A stretch of 64,000 nucleotides of DNA from Holacanthus passer (lineage: Eukaryota > Chordata > Actinopteri > Pomacanthidae): positions 868,001 through 932,000 of the forward strand of contig JAFREQ010000079.1 in the NCBI GenBank assembly GCA_025331565.1, written 5' to 3'. The notes under the pieces are model-generated. The model was not told the DNA's origin. It did not search any database and saw only the letters and a program-made list of their open reading frames with translations. Made by a program: the position numbers and the translations under genes. Within the stretch, counting starts at the first letter, position 1. Each line of letters begins with the position of its first letter. Shown here in pieces: positions 61,901 to 64,000 of this stretch.

Positions 61901-62967
61901 CATGGTTAGACACACAAATGTTGTTGTTCAGTGGCTTTTCAGTTGACCTGGATATTTGTTTAAAGGGGTAGATGTTATTCTGACTGTTAGGTAGGCCTGA
62001 AGCTTGTAGTTTGGAAAATAGAAATTCATTGTGAACAAAGAAATATTTTACCCATTCTCATCCTCTGAACCCCTGTCAGCTGCTTTCACTTTGTTCTTCT
62101 CTTTCTTCTTTTCTTTTCTTGACAGTGTCCTCTTGAAGTTTTGGATCACGCCTCCTTTTTCCTTCTCGTGACAGTTTTCCTTTATTGTTCAACACATAAG
62201 AAAAATAGATATGAGATCGTGTGTGAGTGAAGAGAGAGTGAAACTGCAGACTAGATTCATGGTTTGAGTTTTACCTCCAAACTGTCTTTCTTGAGCACAA
62301 AACGTCCTTCTCTGTTGTCCGTGGTCCAGTTTAATTGTACAACCAAGGGCCTCTCATCCAGATCCAATTTACGTTCTTATTCCAACATGAAACAAATGGT
62401 CAGAACATTTTCTAAAATCAACTGAACTACTATAACACCACCGGCTGTAGCTCTAAACGCTGAACAGTCAACAGAAATCTCATAAACAGTTATTTGCAAT
62501 ATCAGTTAGTCTTCATAACACTTTCTCGATTGATGTTCTTGTTCAGAACCCCCAAATATTCAATTTACTATCACATGACAGTAAAGCAGGACATCTTCAT
62601 ATTTGAGAGAGCTCAAATCAGCTAATTTTTAGTTGAAAAATAACTCAAAATTATTGCTGATTTATTTTCTGTCAACCCACTACTTGATTATTTGACTTAC
62701 TGTTTCAGCTGTAAACAAAATATCAGACCAGAATCTAAATGCATTTCTTTCACTTCAAGTCACCTAGTAATTACCTTTATTGGCCTGGATCTCATACAGG
62801 GAATAACCAGTGGTCAGCATTTTCATATCAGGCCTGAATTTCTCTGAAAGAGTTTCAACAACCTCGTGAGTTGAAGAGTTGCTGCAAACACGCAGACACT
62901 TTGTGGCCACATTTCCTCCAACGTGATCCTCAAAGTAGAAGCGCATCACACCATGAAACTCCAAGTT
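52785..62967 (-). CDS. afdn-like: Afadin-like protein lacking RA2 and FHA; 5' end outside window
   Basis: Afadin couples nectins to the actin cytoskeleton at adherens junctions. Exons, in coding order: 62967-62775, 62375-62275, 62179-62052, 61947-61847, 61705-61625, 61517-61312, 61169-61024, 60426-60332, 60192-59921, 59659-59516, 57441-57243, 57136-57045, 56960-56874, 56759-56694, 56566-56493, 56051-55933, 55849-55691, 55584-55493, 55306-55166, 54652-53771, 53496-53397, 53284-53233 and 52878-52785. They total 3,624 bp in one frame, 1,207 aa. Visible: RA1 (LEFHGVMRFYFEDHVGGN), the basic VIQNFKRTLS motif, DIL (NYTNSSTVHFKLSP, IAGALAFWMANSSELLNF), PDZ (GMGVSIV loop), then WQFQKRLQE, an acidic run and FKERQRLFS near the end. 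Missing against human AFDN (about 1,820 aa) are RA2, FHA, most of the coiled coil and the tail after RQRLFS. The initiator exon should lie beyond 64,000. One intron (61,170-61,311) uses a GC donor. Confidence 0.92.
54670..55050. repeat. Composite interspersed repeat in an afadin-like intron
   Basis: Contains 'tacttaaagtaaaagtagta', then 'cagtggttcccaacctcagg' with 'gctgaggggtcatcagatga', and near the right end 'acttgagtaaatgtttccat' plus 'ttccaccactg'. These are ends of repeat families common in fish, apparently inserted into one another. Confidence 0.5.
57442..59515. other. Long intron of the afadin-like gene, with repeats
   Basis: No exon seen on either strand. 'taggtagttttactcaagtg' near 57.75 kb and the stretch at about 58,035-58,095 ('gactgcctcaagtggcgccc', 'aaggaactgcagcttttggc') resemble fish interspersed repeats. 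The latter creates a TTTGGCGCGG string (E2F-like) and is followed by a plus-strand donor-like AAGACAG|GTACTT at about 58,246, but no transcript is supported. Confidence 0.5.
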
Positions 62968-64000
62968 CTGCCAGAACAGAAAACAGAAAACGTAGGTTTT
63001 AGCTGTAGAAACCATATGGTTGAATTGGCTTTGAGAATGTAAAGGCCAAATTTCCCTTTTATAAAATGCTGTTCTGGATTTAGGAATTTAAAAGCTTTGA
63101 AAATGTATTTTCTGGTATCGTTTCTCAAATGATACCAGGTAATATACATTACAGCTTGTTGTCTTTCTCTTACTGCACTTGCCTTTCTTCCAAACAATCA
63201 ACCATTGATTGAACTTTAAATCTTAATTTAAAAACAGGAATGCAGTCGATACCATAAGAGAAAATGAGTTTACTGAGAGTTGCAGTTGGGGCTTAACGGG
63301 AAATATATGCAATGTGATTGATTCTTCAACTTGGCTAAGTGCATGCTTGTTCAGTAGGGGGTGACCCCAGTGGGACTCTAAATGCAATGTTTCTGTTTGG
63401 CTGTATACAGAAACCTAGAGGAACAGAGAGCCAAAAGAAAAATGTGGCAGGACCAAATAAGCCAAAGCTTAATGCGTGTTTTTTTTCCAGGGCCAGCTTA
63501 AGCATTTTTGGGACCTTACCTACACTGTCACCACACCAACTCCCAACACATACACTGTAAAATAGTATTATCACACGAAAATGAAAGTAAATCAGACCAG
63601 AGTGGAAAGGAAGGGATAGATTGCCTCAAACAGTATAACACTAATCAACACTGCTAATGATTATCCTCCTAGTTTGAGGAGTGGTACTATTTTGATTATT
63701 AAAGTATTTCTAGTGCTATTCTCAGTGGTATACACTCAGCCTGTTTGCATTATTACAACTCCACAGTGTTCACACTGCTGACAGTTGAAAAACTTTCTCG
63801 TCTAAAACATGAAAACTACAACATGAAAAATAGGAAAAAAAAATGTTTGGTCCAATCAGTAGTTCAAAATCTAAAAATATTCAGTTTACTACAATCAACA
63901 GCAAAATAAAACCTCAAATCCTCACGTTTGACAAGTCTGTCCATGACATGTAGGCTACAGCTGAAGTTTGTTTACTTTGTCTCTGTTCCCTACAGCCTGC
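62968..64000 (-). other. 5'-ward intron of the afadin-like gene
   Basis: The RA1 exon has a clean acceptor (TTCTGGCAG) at its 62,967 side, so at least one more exon must lie upstream. No stretch here encodes the conserved afadin N terminus (a short helix ending in an acidic residue before LEFHG) next to a donor. The sequence is AT-rich with nothing else recognised. Confidence 0.55.

Noticed and set aside
1..64000. CRISPR arrays, bacterial operons, prophage or retroviral genes
   Set aside because: No spaced direct repeats, no ribosome binding site-led gene clusters and no gag/pol-like frames were seen; the sequence is eukaryotic throughout.

Overview
This is about 64 kb of a vertebrate genome, most probably a ray-finned (teleost) fish. 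Genes are split into short exons with GT-AG introns. The proteins match vertebrate families almost residue for residue, and the noncoding DNA is full of repeats typical of teleosts: TTAA-flanked palindromic MITEs, tRNA-derived SINEs, LINE tails of the type 'gaatttccccactgtggga', and TG/CT microsatellites. There is no bacterial or viral gene organisation. All exon models were read by hand from homology, splice sites and phase, and every coding chain closes in frame.

Layout. From 1 to about 3.6 kb I see no gene. A CpG-containing stretch at 3.65-4.16 kb looks like the promoter and noncoding first exon of frmd6. Its 13 coding exons run on the + strand from 14,459 to 26,495 (607 aa), with a 3' UTR to about 27.96 kb. 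From 28 to 34 kb only repeats are visible. Possible gng2 leader exons lie at about 34.7 kb and 43.4 kb, and its two coding exons are at 47,139-47,225 and 48,030-48,158 (71 aa). A minus-strand tRNA-Leu(CAG) sits at 49.8 kb. A two-exon dusp23 (151 aa) follows at 51,222-52,416. Convergent to it, on the minus strand, 23 exons of an afadin-like gene run from 62,967 down to 52,785. This gives 1,207 aa in frame; its first exon lies beyond the right edge.

Biology. FRMD6 (Willin) is a FERM protein of cell junctions that feeds the Hippo pathway. GNG2 is a prenylated G-protein gamma subunit. DUSP23 is a small dual-specificity phosphatase. Afadin links nectins to the cytoskeleton. frmd6 next to gng2 matches human 14q22. 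An afadin gene beside them does not, but human AFDN lies beside FRMD1, the FRMD6 paralogue, on 6q27.

Main result. The afadin-like gene looks like a whole-genome-duplication paralogue of AFDN kept in the FRMD6-GNG2 block. It is streamlined: it keeps the first RA domain, the DIL domain and the PDZ domain, but lacks RA2, FHA and most of the C-terminal actin-binding tail. The introns where those exons should be are only about 100-140 bp long. Other points are a retroposed tRNA-Ala with a LINE tail and target-site duplication, two GC-AG introns, and overlapping 3' ends of dusp23 and the afadin-like gene.
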